Of a stretch of DNA of 7,039 bases, positions 1-6,912 are shown piece by piece. Source of the DNA: Tardiphaga sp. (lineage in GTDB: Bacteria > Pseudomonadota > Alphaproteobacteria > Rhizobiales > Xanthobacteraceae); assembly GCA_028290325.1 (NCBI GenBank), contig JAQGJY010000114.1, positions 1 through 7,039 of the forward strand, read 5' to 3'. The position numbers were made by a program, and so were the translations under genes. Below the pieces are notes generated by a model. It saw only the letters and a list, made by a program, of their open reading frames with translations, was not told the DNA's origin and did no database searches. Numbering within the stretch: the stretch's first letter is position 1; the number at the start of each line of letters is the position of its first letter.

Positions 1-1863
1 TTAGGCCCGCACCCGGACATAACTTCCGGGCGCGTCCTCGATCGGCGGAAACGCTTCGCTGCCGACCGACCGCGCCGCAACCTGCTCGGCGTCAATCGTC
101 GCCAGCCATTGTCGCCAGTCGGGCCACCACGATCCTTTGTGCTCCTGCGCGCCTTTGAGCCATTCGTCGAGCGGGATGTCGCCGATCGCATCGTTGGTCC
201 AGTATTGATACTTGTTCGCCGCCGGCGGGTTCACGACCCCGGCGATGTGGCCGGAGCCAGACAATACGTATTTCACAGGCCCGCCAAAGAATTGTGAGCC
301 GTACAACACCGATTGTGCTGGCGCGATGTGGTCTTCCTTGGTCGCCAGGTTGTAGATCGGCACCTTGACCTTGGAGAGGTCGAGCAGCGTGTCGTCGAGC
401 ACCATCGAGCCGGTCGAAAGCCGGTTTTCGAGATAGCAGTTTCGCAAATAGAATGAATGGTTGGCGGCCGGCATCCGGGTCGCGTCGGAATTCCAGTGCA
501 GCAGGTCGAATGCCGACGGCGGCTGGCCTTTCAGATAATTGCTGACGACGTAGGACCAGATCAGGTCGTTCGAGCGCAGCATGTTGAAGGCCATCGCCAT
601 CTTGCCGCCGTCGAGCACGCCGGCCTCGAGCATGTCCTTTTCCAGCGCCGAAATCTGCGCCTCATCGACGAACACCATGAGGTCGCCGGCATGGGTGAAA
701 TCAACTTGCGCCGCGAAGAACGTCGCGGAGGCGACGCGCTGGCGACGCTTCTCGGCGAGCCAGGCCAGCGTCGAGGCAAGCAGGGTGCCGCCGACGCAAT
801 AGCCGGCGGTATGAACCTTGAGTTCGCCGGTCACCTTTTCGATCACGTCCATCGCCGTCAGCGGACCCTGATGCATGTAGTCCGCGAATGACTTCTGGCT
901 CAGCGTCTTGTCGGGATTGACCCACGAAATCACGAAGACGGTGACGCCCTGATCGACGCACCATTTGATGTAGGATTTCTCCGGCCGCAGATCGAGAATG
1001 TAGAACTTGTTGATCCACGGCGGCACGATCAGCAGCGGGGTCCGCAACACGTTCTCGGTCGAGGGCGTGTACTGGATCAGTTGCATGATCTCGTTCTGGA
1101 AGATCACCTTGCCCGGCGTCACCGCCATGTTGACGCCGACCACGAGATTGTCCGGATCGGACTGCCGTATCCGCAGATTGCCGCCGCCGGCGGTGATATC
1201 CTCCGCCAGCATCTTCATGCCGCGCACCAGATTGTCGCCGTTCGAGGCCACGGTGTGCCGCAACAGTTCCGGATTGGTCATGACGAAGTTCGACGGCGCG
1301 ATCGCGTTGCTGATCTGCTGGACGTAGAACTCGGCCTTTTTGCGGGTGTGGGGGTCGAGCCCTTCGGCGTCGCGCACCAGCTCGTTCGCCATCTTCGTCG
1401 TGAGAAGATAGGTCTGCAGCAAGAAGTCGAAGAACTGGTTCGACTTCCATTCCGGATCGGCGAAGCGCTTGTCGCGCGGCGCCGCTTCGATGGTCGGCTC
1501 GACGGTTTCGCCGGCCATGCGGCGCATCGCGTTGCCCCACAGATCGAGATAGGCCTTGCCCATCTTCATCTGAACCTCGGCGGCGCGGGCCTGATCCGAC
1601 AGCCAGTAGTTGGCGACCGTCGAGATCGTCTTGATGACCTCGGTGATCTCGTTCGGCGGCTTGGGATTGGCGACGCCTTCGCGCGGCTTCAGATAGGCCG
1701 CCAGCGCCTGGCCGCTGGTTTCCATCGCCCGGGCGAGGTTCATCGCGAAAGCTTCGGGATTGAATTTCGGCGCGTCCTGAGACGAATTCTGACGCGTGTC
1801 CGCGGACGATGAACGAGGTGCGGCGGTCTTGGTGTCGGTGGGGCGATCGATCATCTTGGTCAT
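1..1863 (-). CDS. phaC: Class I poly(3-hydroxyalkanoate) synthase PhaC
   Basis: Polymerises (R)-3-hydroxyacyl-CoA into polyhydroxyalkanoate (typically PHB), releasing CoA, at the surface of cytoplasmic storage granules. The 620-residue product is complete, ending in TAA at the window edge. The first ~35 residues are polar and low in complexity, followed by the PhaC N-terminal domain (about 80-290) and an alpha/beta-hydrolase catalytic domain. The lipase-like box GYCVGG lies at 354-359 with nucleophile Cys356. The other triad members are Asp511 (in KEDHIAP) and His539 (in SGSGHIAG); the Asp-His spacing of 28 matches the Cupriavidus enzyme. A single long subunit with no PhaE or PhaR subunit gene beside it indicates class I; the length is slightly above the usual 560-600. 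No clear Shine-Dalgarno precedes the chosen ATG, and Met4 is a possible alternative start. The gene is divergent from the lipoprotein gene. Family assignment is very secure; monomer preference cannot be read from the sequence. Confidence 0.97.
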   Translation of the reverse strand: MTKMIDRPTDTKTAAPRSSSADTRQNSSQDAPKFNPEAFAMNLARAMETSGQALAAYLKPREGVANPKPPNEITEVIKTISTVANYWLSDQARAAEVQMKMGKAYLDLWGNAMRRMAGETVEPTIEAAPRDKRFADPEWKSNQFFDFLLQTYLLTTKMANELVRDAEGLDPHTRKKAEFYVQQISNAIAPSNFVMTNPELLRHTVASNGDNLVRGMKMLAEDITAGGGNLRIRQSDPDNLVVGVNMAVTPGKVIFQNEIMQLIQYTPSTENVLRTPLLIVPPWINKFYILDLRPEKSYIKWCVDQGVTVFVISWVNPDKTLSQKSFADYMHQGPLTAMDVIEKVTGELKVHTAGYCVGGTLLASTLAWLAEKRRQRVASATFFAAQVDFTHAGDLMVFVDEAQISALEKDMLEAGVLDGGKMAMAFNMLRSNDLIWSYVVSNYLKGQPPSAFDLLHWNSDATRMPAANHSFYLRNCYLENRLSTGSMVLDDTLLDLSKVKVPIYNLATKEDHIAPAQSVLYGSQFFGGPVKYVLSGSGHIAGVVNPPAANKYQYWTNDAIGDIPLDEWLKGAQEHKGSWWPDWRQWLATIDAEQVAARSVGSEAFPPIEDAPGSYVRVRA

Positions 1864-1904
1864 TGGGCAACACTATCGCGGGTTCGACGGCAGGAAGGCG
1901 TGAC

Positions 1905-1914
1905 GTGACGTCAC
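1905..1914. promoter_or_regulatory. Perfect palindrome GTGACGTCAC upstream of phaC (possible operator)
   Basis: A 10-bp perfect inverted repeat sits about 42 bp upstream of the phaC start. It is preceded by an extra GTGAC half-site at 1900-1904, giving the run GTGACGTGACGTCAC. The 8-mer GGCGTGAC occurs at 1897-1904 and again at 1945-1952. Dyad symmetry next to a gene start is typical of sites bound by dimeric regulators, but I cannot name the protein, and chance occurrence is possible in GC-rich DNA. Confidence 0.3.
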
Positions 1915-1950
1915 CATAGGGTGCGATGATGGCACGTTTCAGGGGGCGTG

Positions 1951-1979
1951 ACAGATTTCGATGTGCTGCGCTGCGTCAA
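1951..1979 (-). promoter_or_regulatory. Possible sigma-70-type promoter for phaC
   Basis: Read on the minus strand, TTGACG (1979-1974) is a good -35 element. It is followed after 17 bp by ATCTGT (1956-1951), a poor -10 element. Alphaproteobacterial promoters often keep a good -35 with a loose -10. The spacer is TGC-rich on the plus strand (TGCTGCGCTGC, 1964-1974). PhaR regulators of PHA genes in some alphaproteobacteria are reported to bind TGC-rich DNA, so a link is conceivable but unproven. Confidence 0.2.
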
Positions 1980-2083
1980 AATTAAGCCGGCTTCCGACAT
2001 AATGCTGTCTCATCGCCGGGGTTGATCGTGCATCGTTAATCGTCGCGTGCCAGACTACGGACGAGATTTTCGGGGTGAGTTGC

Positions 2084-2365
2084 GTGAGCATATCAAGACC
2101 AGTCGCAAGGCTAGCCTGCGTCGCGCTGATGCTGGGTGTCGCGGGAACGCTTGGCGGTTGCGCCAGCGTTGTCGCCGACCTGCCGGTCATCGGCCTGCCG
2201 GCCGATGCGCCGGCGCGGCCCAAGGAGCAGCGGGCGTTTCTGCCGGTCCACGATCTGCCGGCGTCGCGCAGCAACGCCGCGCTGACGACGACCGAACAGT
2301 CCCGCTTGCAGAGTGAGCTGCTTGACGCCCGTGCGCGCTCCGCCGCGGCCGCCGCCGCGAAATAA
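2084..2365 (+). CDS. Small predicted lipoprotein of unknown function
   Basis: I do not recognise a named family. From the GTG at 2084 the product is 93 residues. It has a short basic N-terminus, a hydrophobic segment (about residues 8-22), and a lipobox-like LGGC ending in Cys26, so it is predicted to be exported and lipidated. The mature part is Pro/Ala-rich, then becomes a short charged helix-like stretch and ends in an Ala run plus Lys. The 2084 start is chosen because GGGGTGA at 2072-2078 makes a near-consensus Shine-Dalgarno 5 nt upstream. An in-frame GTG at 2075 would add three residues but overlaps that site. The gene is divergent from phaC and about 195 bp upstream of the aminotransferase, so co-transcription is uncertain. 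Coding status rests on the signal sequence, the ribosome site and the codon pattern. Confidence 0.7.
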   Translation: MSISRPVARLACVALMLGVAGTLGGCASVVADLPVIGLPADAPARPKEQRAFLPVHDLPASRSNAALTTTEQSRLQSELLDARARSAAAAAAK

Positions 2366-2379
2366 CGCCGCTTTCGGCC

Positions 2380-2401
2380 CTCTGGCTTCGAAAAAGCCGA
2401 G
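2380..2401 (+). terminator. Weak stem-loop after the lipoprotein gene
   Basis: GGCTT (2384-2388) pairs with AAGCC (2394-2398) around a CGAAA loop, and CTC/GAG extends the stem across a one-base bulge. It starts 15 bp after the stop codon, as expected of a terminator. No T-run follows, so intrinsic termination is doubtful. Confidence 0.25.
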
Positions 2402-2559
2402 ATCATCCGCGCCCGACGGGTGGCGTTGCCGCCTGTCCGTGATAAAACCAGCCCGATTCAGCGACCGCTCTCGTTCTTGATCCGCGCGCGGTGCCCGTGA
2501 TCACGCGACAGTTTCAGGCCATGCGCGGCCGCCATCCCCGGTTCCGGAGCCCGACGTCC

Positions 2560-3777
2560 ATGGAAGAGTTCTATCGTATCCGCCGCCTGCCGCCTTACGT
2601 GTTCGAGCAGGTCAACCGCGCCAAGGCCGCGGCGCGGAACGCTGGCGCCGATATCATCGATCTCGGCATGGGCAATCCCGATCTGCCGACGCCGCCGCAT
2701 GTGCTGGAGAAGCTGAAGGAAACCCTCGGCAAGCCGCGCACCGACCGCTATTCGGCGTCGCGCGGCATTACCGGACTGCGCAAGGCGCAGGCTGCGTATT
2801 ACGCCCGCCGTTTCGGGGTCAAACTCAATCCCGACACCCAGATCGTCGCGACCTTGGGCTCCAAGGAAGGCTTCGCCAACGTCGCGCAGGCGATCACGGC
2901 GCCGGGCGATGTCGTGTTGTGTCCCAATCCGAGCTATCCGATCCACGCGTTTGGCTTCCTGATGGCCGGCGGCGTGATCCGCTCGGTGCCGTCGGACCCG
3001 AGCCCGGACTTTTTCGCGGCGTGCGAGCGCGCCATCATCCATTCGATCCCGAAGCCGATCGCGATCATCGTCTGCTATCCGTCGAACCCGACGGCGCAAG
3101 TGGCCACACTCGATTTCTACAAGGACCTTGTCGCGTTCGCGAAGAAGCACGAAATCTACATCCTGTCCGATCTGGCCTATTCGGAGGTCTATTTCGACGA
3201 CAATCCGCCGCCATCGGTGCTTCAGGTGCCGGGCGCGATCGACGTCACCGTCGAATTCACCTCGATGTCGAAGACGTTTTCGATGGCCGGCTGGCGCATG
3301 GGCTTCGCGGTCGGTAACGAGCGCATCATCGCCGCGCTGACCCGGGTCAAATCCTATCTCGACTACGGCGCCTTCACGCCGATTCAGGTGGCCGCGACGG
3401 CGGCGCTGAACGGCCCGGATGACTGCATCCGCGAGATGCGCGACACCTACCGCAAGCGCCGCGACGCGCTGGTGGATTCGTTCGGCCGCGCCGGCTGGCA
3501 GATTCCGCCGCCCTCGGCCTCGATGTTCGCCTGGGCGCCGCTGCCGGAGAAATTCCGCGACGTCGGCAGCATGGCGTTCGCGACCTTGCTGGTGGAGAAA
3601 TCCGGCGTCGTGGTGTCGCCCGGCGTCGCGTTCGGCGAGCACGGCGAGGGTTATGTCCGCATCGCGATGGTCGAGAACGAGCAGCGTATCCGCCAGGCCG
3701 CGCGCGGCATTCGCCGGTTCCTTGAAACCGGGCTCGAAACGTTGCACAACGTCGTTCCGCTCGCCAACCGAGCCTGA
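2560..3777 (+). CDS. PLP-dependent aminotransferase, AlaC / LL-diaminopimelate aminotransferase-like
   Basis: A cytosolic fold-type I (class I/II) aminotransferase, 405 residues from the chosen start, which is normal family length. Visible motifs in order: GMGNPD near residues 36-41, YPSNPT at 173-178, SDLAY with Asp204 (pyridine nitrogen) and Tyr207, the Schiff-base Lys238 in SMSKTFSMAGWR (235-246), and the substrate-carboxylate Arg367 in GYVRIAM. The opening MEEFYRIRRLPPYVFEQ is typical of the subgroup annotated as alanine transaminase AlaC or LL-diaminopimelate aminotransferase. The ATG at 2560 is preferred because GGAG (2546-2549) lies 10 nt upstream and the family similarity begins there. 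Upstream in-frame starts at 2491 (GTG) and 2521 (ATG) would add 23 or 13 non-family residues. It is 23 bp from hom, so probably co-transcribed. Amino donor and acceptor cannot be settled from sequence: alanine/glutamate, aspartate-family and LL-diaminopimelate specificities all occur in close relatives. Confidence 0.93.
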   Translation: MEEFYRIRRLPPYVFEQVNRAKAAARNAGADIIDLGMGNPDLPTPPHVLEKLKETLGKPRTDRYSASRGITGLRKAQAAYYARRFGVKLNPDTQIVATLGSKEGFANVAQAITAPGDVVLCPNPSYPIHAFGFLMAGGVIRSVPSDPSPDFFAACERAIIHSIPKPIAIIVCYPSNPTAQVATLDFYKDLVAFAKKHEIYILSDLAYSEVYFDDNPPPSVLQVPGAIDVTVEFTSMSKTFSMAGWRMGFAVGNERIIAALTRVKSYLDYGAFTPIQVAATAALNGPDDCIREMRDTYRKRRDALVDSFGRAGWQIPPPSASMFAWAPLPEKFRDVGSMAFATLLVEKSGVVVSPGVAFGEHGEGYVRIAMVENEQRIRQAARGIRRFLETGLETLHNVVPLANRA

Positions 3778-3800
3778 TTTCCCTGTAGGTTTTAGAGCCA

Positions 3801-5123
3801 ATGGTCGCACCTTTGAAGCTGGGCATCGCGGGGCTCGGCACCGTTGGCGCCGCCGTCGTCACCATGATCGAACAGCGGGCCGATGTGCTATCGGCGCGCT
3901 GCGGTCGCGACATCAAGGTCGTGGCCGTTACCGCGCGCTCCAAAACCAAGCGGCGCGACCTCGGCCTCGATGGCGTCAGCTGGGCCAAGGACGCGCTGGC
4001 GCTCGCCAATGATCCCGAGATCGATTGCTTTGTCGAATTGATGGGCGGATCCGACGAGCCGGCTCTGTCGGCGATTTCGGCCGCCCTGGCGAACGGCAAG
4101 TCGGTGGTCTCCGCCAACAAGGCGCTGATCGCCAAGCATGGCTTGAAACTCGCGGCCCTGGCCGAAAAGCATGGCGGCGCATTCAATTTCGAGGCCGCCG
4201 TCGGGGCGGCGATCCCGGTCGTCAAGACGTTGCGCGAAGGCCTCACCGGCACCGACATCGACCGCGTCTATGGCATTCTCAACGGCACCTGCAATTACAT
4301 CCTGACGCGCATGGAGCAGGAAGGCCTGTCGTTCGAGGCCTGTCTGGCCGACGCCCAGCGCCTCGGCTATGCCGAGGCCGATCCGTCGTTCGACATCGAC
4401 GGTCACGACACCGCCCAGAAGCTCTCCATTCTGGCGAGCCTCGCGTTCGGCATCAAGGTCTCGCAAAGCGCGGTCTCGGTCGAAGGCATCACATCGATTT
4501 CGCCGGCGGATTTGCGCGCCGCCGCCGAGCTTGGCTTTCGCGTCAAGCTGCTCGGCGTCGCGGTCCGGACCAAGACCGGCATCGAACAGCGCGTGCATCC
4601 GACCATGGTGCCGAAATCATCGTCGATCGCGCAGGTGATGGGGGTCACCAACGCCGTGACGATCGACGGTGTCGGCATGCCACCGATCACGCTGGTCGGG
4701 CCGGGGGCCGGCGGGCCCGCGACGGCGTCGGCCGTGGTGGCTGACATCGCCGACGTCGCGCGCGGTATTCGCGCTTTGCCGTTCGGCCGCCCGGTCGCGA
4801 AACTCGAGGCGACGAAAAAAGCGCCGATGGAGCATCACGAAGGCGGCTATTATATCCGCCTGATGGCGCGCGATCTCGCTGGCACCGCCGCCACGATCGC
4901 GACGCGCCTGGCCGAGCAGCAGATCTCGATCGAGTCGATCGTGCAGCGCCATCCGGACGGCGCGTTCGAGGCCGACGGCCAACCGCGCAAATCCTCGCCG
5001 GTGCCGGTTATTCTGATTACCTACGCCACCAGCGAGGACGCGGTGCGCCGCGCCTTGCAGGCGGTGCAACGCGACAAGGTCATCAGCGGCAAGCCGCAGG
5101 TGATCCGGATCGAGAAAAACTAG
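3801..5123 (+). CDS. hom: Homoserine dehydrogenase with C-terminal ACT domain
   Basis: Reduces aspartate-4-semialdehyde to homoserine with NAD(P)H, the branch point to threonine, isoleucine and methionine. The 440-residue protein has an N-terminal Rossmann domain with GIAGLGTVG at 8-16. Basic residues follow the second strand (Arg46, Lys48, Lys50-Arg52), which would suit NADP(H); that preference is inference. Further motifs are SANKALI with Lys107, NGTCNYILTRM at 161-171, and the catalytic signature GYAEADPSFDIDGHDTAQK with Glu192, Asp203 and Lys207, aligned by eye to the yeast enzyme's catalytic residues. An ACT domain (about 349-436) suggests allosteric control, classically by threonine; its DxPG turn reads DLAG here. 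There is no fused aspartokinase. The gap after the aminotransferase is 23 bp, with TAGG at 3786-3789 as a modest ribosome site. No leader peptide or attenuator is visible. Confidence 0.97.
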   Translation: MVAPLKLGIAGLGTVGAAVVTMIEQRADVLSARCGRDIKVVAVTARSKTKRRDLGLDGVSWAKDALALANDPEIDCFVELMGGSDEPALSAISAALANGKSVVSANKALIAKHGLKLAALAEKHGGAFNFEAAVGAAIPVVKTLREGLTGTDIDRVYGILNGTCNYILTRMEQEGLSFEACLADAQRLGYAEADPSFDIDGHDTAQKLSILASLAFGIKVSQSAVSVEGITSISPADLRAAAELGFRVKLLGVAVRTKTGIEQRVHPTMVPKSSSIAQVMGVTNAVTIDGVGMPPITLVGPGAGGPATASAVVADIADVARGIRALPFGRPVAKLEATKKAPMEHHEGGYYIRLMARDLAGTAATIATRLAEQQISIESIVQRHPDGAFEADGQPRKSSPVPVILITYATSEDAVRRALQAVQRDKVISGKPQVIRIEKN

Positions 5124-5135
5124 ACACACAACAGG

Positions 5136-5153
5136 GCAGGCTGATCGGCCTGC
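5136..5153 (+). other. Intercistronic hairpin between hom and glpX
   Basis: GCAGGC (5136-5141) and GCCTGC (5148-5153) form a perfect 6-bp GC-rich stem with a 6-base loop. It starts 13 bp after the hom stop and ends 10 bp before the glpX Shine-Dalgarno. No T-run follows, so it is more likely an mRNA stability or partial attenuation element than a full terminator. Function is inferred only. Confidence 0.35.
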
Positions 5154-5175
5154 ACGGACGTCCAAGGAGTTGCCC

Positions 5176-6174
5176 ATGTCCACCATCATTTCCGTGCCCC
5201 CGCAGCAGTTGCTGGAACGCATCCTGACGCTGGAGATCGTCCGCGTGACCGAGCGCGCGGCGGTCTCGGCGGCGCGTTTGCGCGGCCATGGCAACGAAAA
5301 GGCCGCCGATCAGGCCGCCGTCGATGCGATGCGGCGCGAACTCAACAAGATGCCGATCGAGGGCACCATCGTGATCGGCGAGGGCGAGCGCGACGAAGCA
5401 CCGATGCTGTTCATCGGCGAAAAGGTCGGCATCAATGCCGGCCCGAAAGTCGATATCGCGGTCGATCCGCTGGAGGGCACCACGCTGTGCGCCAAGAACA
5501 TGCCGGGCTCGATCGCCACGATGGCGATGGCCGATGGCGGCACGCTGCTGCATGCGCCCGACGTCTATATGAAGAAGATCGCGATCGGCCCCGGCTATGG
5601 CCGCGACGTCATCGACCTCGACGCGCCGCCGGAAGACAACATCCGCCGCCTCGCCAAGGCCAAGGGCGTGCCGACCTCGGCGATCACCGCGTTGGTGCTG
5701 GATCGGCCGCGCCATGCCGCCATCGTCGCCAGCATTCGTTCGACCGGGGCCGCCGTGCGGCTGATCGATGACGGCGATGTCGCCGGCGTCATCCACACCG
5801 CTGATTCGGCCAATACCGACATCGATATCTACATCGGCACCGGCGGCGCGCCGGAAGGCGTGCTGGCGGCAGCGGCGTTGCGCTGCATCGGCGGCCAGAT
5901 GCAATGCCGGCTCATTCTCGACACCGACGAGAAGCGCGAACGCGCGCTGAAGATGGGCATCACCGATCCGAAGATGATCTACGGCATCGAGGATATGGCG
6001 CGTGGCGACTGCCTGTTCGCGGCCACCGGCGTCACCGACGGGTCGCTGCTGTCCGGCGTTAAATTCCGCGGCAATGTGATCGAGACCGAAACCATCGTGA
6101 TGCGGTCCGTGACCGGCACGGTCCGCATCATCAAGGGTCAGCATCGCCAGCTCGAGAAATTCCATCTCGATTGA
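5176..6174 (+). CDS. glpX: Class II fructose-1,6-bisphosphatase (GlpX)
   Basis: Hydrolyses fructose-1,6-bisphosphate to fructose-6-phosphate in gluconeogenesis. Some bacterial members also act on sedoheptulose-1,7-bisphosphate, which would matter if the host fixes CO2. The 332-residue length is typical. Family motifs in order: GEGERDEAPML at 68-78, the metal-binding DPLEGTTLCA at 97-106 with Asp97 and Glu100, GTGGAPEG at 221-228 with Glu227, and ATGVTDGSLL at 283-292. The start is the ATG at 5176, set by an excellent AAGGAG (5164-5169) with 6-nt spacing; an in-frame TTG at 5170 directly abuts that site and is rejected. It lies 52 bp downstream of hom on the same strand and is probably part of the same transcription unit, though its strong ribosome site and the hairpin before it allow separate control. 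Confidence 0.97.
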   Translation: MSTIISVPPQQLLERILTLEIVRVTERAAVSAARLRGHGNEKAADQAAVDAMRRELNKMPIEGTIVIGEGERDEAPMLFIGEKVGINAGPKVDIAVDPLEGTTLCAKNMPGSIATMAMADGGTLLHAPDVYMKKIAIGPGYGRDVIDLDAPPEDNIRRLAKAKGVPTSAITALVLDRPRHAAIVASIRSTGAAVRLIDDGDVAGVIHTADSANTDIDIYIGTGGAPEGVLAAAALRCIGGQMQCRLILDTDEKRERALKMGITDPKMIYGIEDMARGDCLFAATGVTDGSLLSGVKFRGNVIETETIVMRSVTGTVRIIKGQHRQLEKFHLD

Positions 6175-6190
6175 GATCGCCATCGCGAGC

Positions 6191-6226
6191 CCGTGTCAGG
6201 GCGGCGACGCCGCCGACCTGACACGG
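6191..6226. repeat. Strong stem-loop (REP-like palindromic unit) after glpX
   Basis: CCGTGTCAGG (6191-6200) and CCTGACACGG (6217-6226) are perfect 10-bp inverted arms. Inside them GCGGC (6201-6205) pairs with GCCGC (6209-6213) around a GAC loop, leaving a three-base bulge. It begins 16 bp after the glpX stop. It may block 3' decay or act as a Rho-independent-like end for glpX, but no T-run follows on either strand. It abuts the repeat at 6227-6299 and may belong to the same composite element. Confidence 0.6.
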
Positions 6227-6299
6227 AGCGAAGCAATCCCGGCCATCTTGAATTCAGGAAAACTGGATTGTCTCGTGGCTTCGGTCCTCGCAATGACGG
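6227..6299. repeat. Degenerate intergenic repeat copy, left of the GNAT gene
   Basis: It starts with GCGAAGCAATCC (6228-6239), has the inverted partner GGATTG (6265-6270), then a TCTCGTGGCTTCGGTCCTCG-type segment, and ends in GCAATGACGG (6290-6299). This matches the general form of short interspersed repeats ('gaagcaatcc ... ctcgcaatgacg') that I know from Bradyrhizobium and Rhodopseudomonas intergenic regions. A related, more decayed copy lies at 6791-6912. No transposase is present; whether it is mobile is unknown. Confidence 0.6.
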
Positions 6300-6318
6300 T
6301 GTCGATAGAAAGAACGCC

Positions 6319-6771
6319 ATGACGAAACCCGCCATCGTGATCCGCAAGGTCGGCGCCGACGAGCGCGCGGCGTGGGAGCCGTTGTGGAACGGCTATCTCA
6401 CGTTCTACAAAGCAACGCTGGCGGACGGCGCAAGCGATGCGACATGGGCGCGATTCCACGATGACGGCGAACCGATGTTTCTGCTCGGCGCCTATGTGGA
6501 CGGCAAGCTCACCGGCATCGTGCAATATCTGTTTCATCGCTCGACCTGGACGCCGGGCGATTACTGTTACTTGCAAGATCTGTTCGTCGATGACAGCGCG
6601 CGCGGCCTCGGGCTTGGCCGGGCTTTGATCGAGGCGGTCTACGCCGCCGCCAAAGAGGCCGGATGCAGCCGTGTGCATTGGCTGACCAAAACCGACAACG
6701 CGCAGGCGCGCATTCTTTACGACCAGGTCGCGGACAATTCCGGATTCATGCAGTATCGCAAGGTGTTTTGA
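6319..6771 (+). CDS. GNAT family N-acetyltransferase
   Basis: A 150-residue single-domain GNAT protein expected to transfer acetyl from acetyl-CoA to an amine in the cytoplasm. Motif A is clear: the strand YLQDLFV (84-90), then DDSARGLGLGRAL, whose RGLGLG (95-100) is the R/QxxGxG pyrophosphate-binding loop. Motif B includes NAQARILYDQ (127-136) with Asn127 and Tyr134, the usual CoA-contacting or general-acid position. The DLFV-containing motif A recalls the Hpa2/Hpa3-like and small-molecule acetyltransferase subgroups, but the substrate cannot be assigned. The ATG at 6319 is chosen because the family similarity begins there and the reading frame upstream is repeat DNA. The ribosome site is weak (purine-rich AGAAAGA at 6307-6313). 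The gene is flanked on both sides by degenerate repeats, unlike the other genes here, so it may be a local accessory insertion. Confidence 0.9.
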   Translation: MTKPAIVIRKVGADERAAWEPLWNGYLTFYKATLADGASDATWARFHDDGEPMFLLGAYVDGKLTGIVQYLFHRSTWTPGDYCYLQDLFVDDSARGLGLGRALIEAVYAAAKEAGCSRVHWLTKTDNAQARILYDQVADNSGFMQYRKVF

Positions 6772-6790
6772 GACGTCTTCGAGACATTGC

Positions 6791-6912
6791 CGCGACGAAG
6801 CAATCCAGACTTGCTTCTTTTGAAGCCATCCAGGCTTGCTTCGTCAAGGAAGGCTGGACTGCTTCGCTGCGCTGAGCGGCCAATGCCACCAATGCTTGCT
6901 CCAATGACGGGG
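6791..6912. repeat. Degenerate intergenic repeat copy, right of the GNAT gene
   Basis: GAAGCAATCCAG (6797-6808) and CTGGACTGCTTC (6854-6865) are inverted arms matching at 11 of 12 positions. Between them lie smaller related pieces: CTTGCTTC occurs twice (6810-6817 and 6835-6842), with TGAAGCCATCCAG at 6821-6833. The right end carries CAATGACGGGG (6902-6912), similar to the end of the copy at 6227-6299. The internal repetition suggests two or more decayed or rearranged units. The last bases serve as the ribosome site of the next gene. Confidence 0.55.

Noticed and set aside
701..1873. 390-codon minus-strand frame overlapping phaC in another frame
   Set aside because: Arg-rich low-complexity translation with no motif; it is a frame shadow of phaC.
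2022..2057. TTGATC (2022-2027) as a -35 element for the lipoprotein gene
   Set aside because: No acceptable -10 element lies 16-18 bp downstream; the nearest candidate (AGACTA, 2052-2057) is 24 bp away.
2491..2559. Upstream GTG start (2491) for the aminotransferase
   Set aside because: It lacks a ribosome site and adds residues unlike the family; GGAG 10 nt before the ATG at 2560 supports the shorter form.
2458..3810. 450-codon open frame on the minus strand opposite the aminotransferase
   Set aside because: It is Arg/His/Asp-rich with no recognisable domain. It exists because GC-rich codons in the real gene leave few antisense stops.
5083..6183. 366-codon open frame on the minus strand opposite glpX
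   Set aside because: Composition is typical of an antisense shadow, and the plus-strand frame is an unmistakable GlpX with all motifs and a strong ribosome site.
6193..6318. 42-residue N-terminal extension of the acetyltransferase starting at 6193
   Set aside because: It is translated from the stem-loop and repeat DNA, has no ribosome site, and the GNAT similarity begins at the ATG at 6319.
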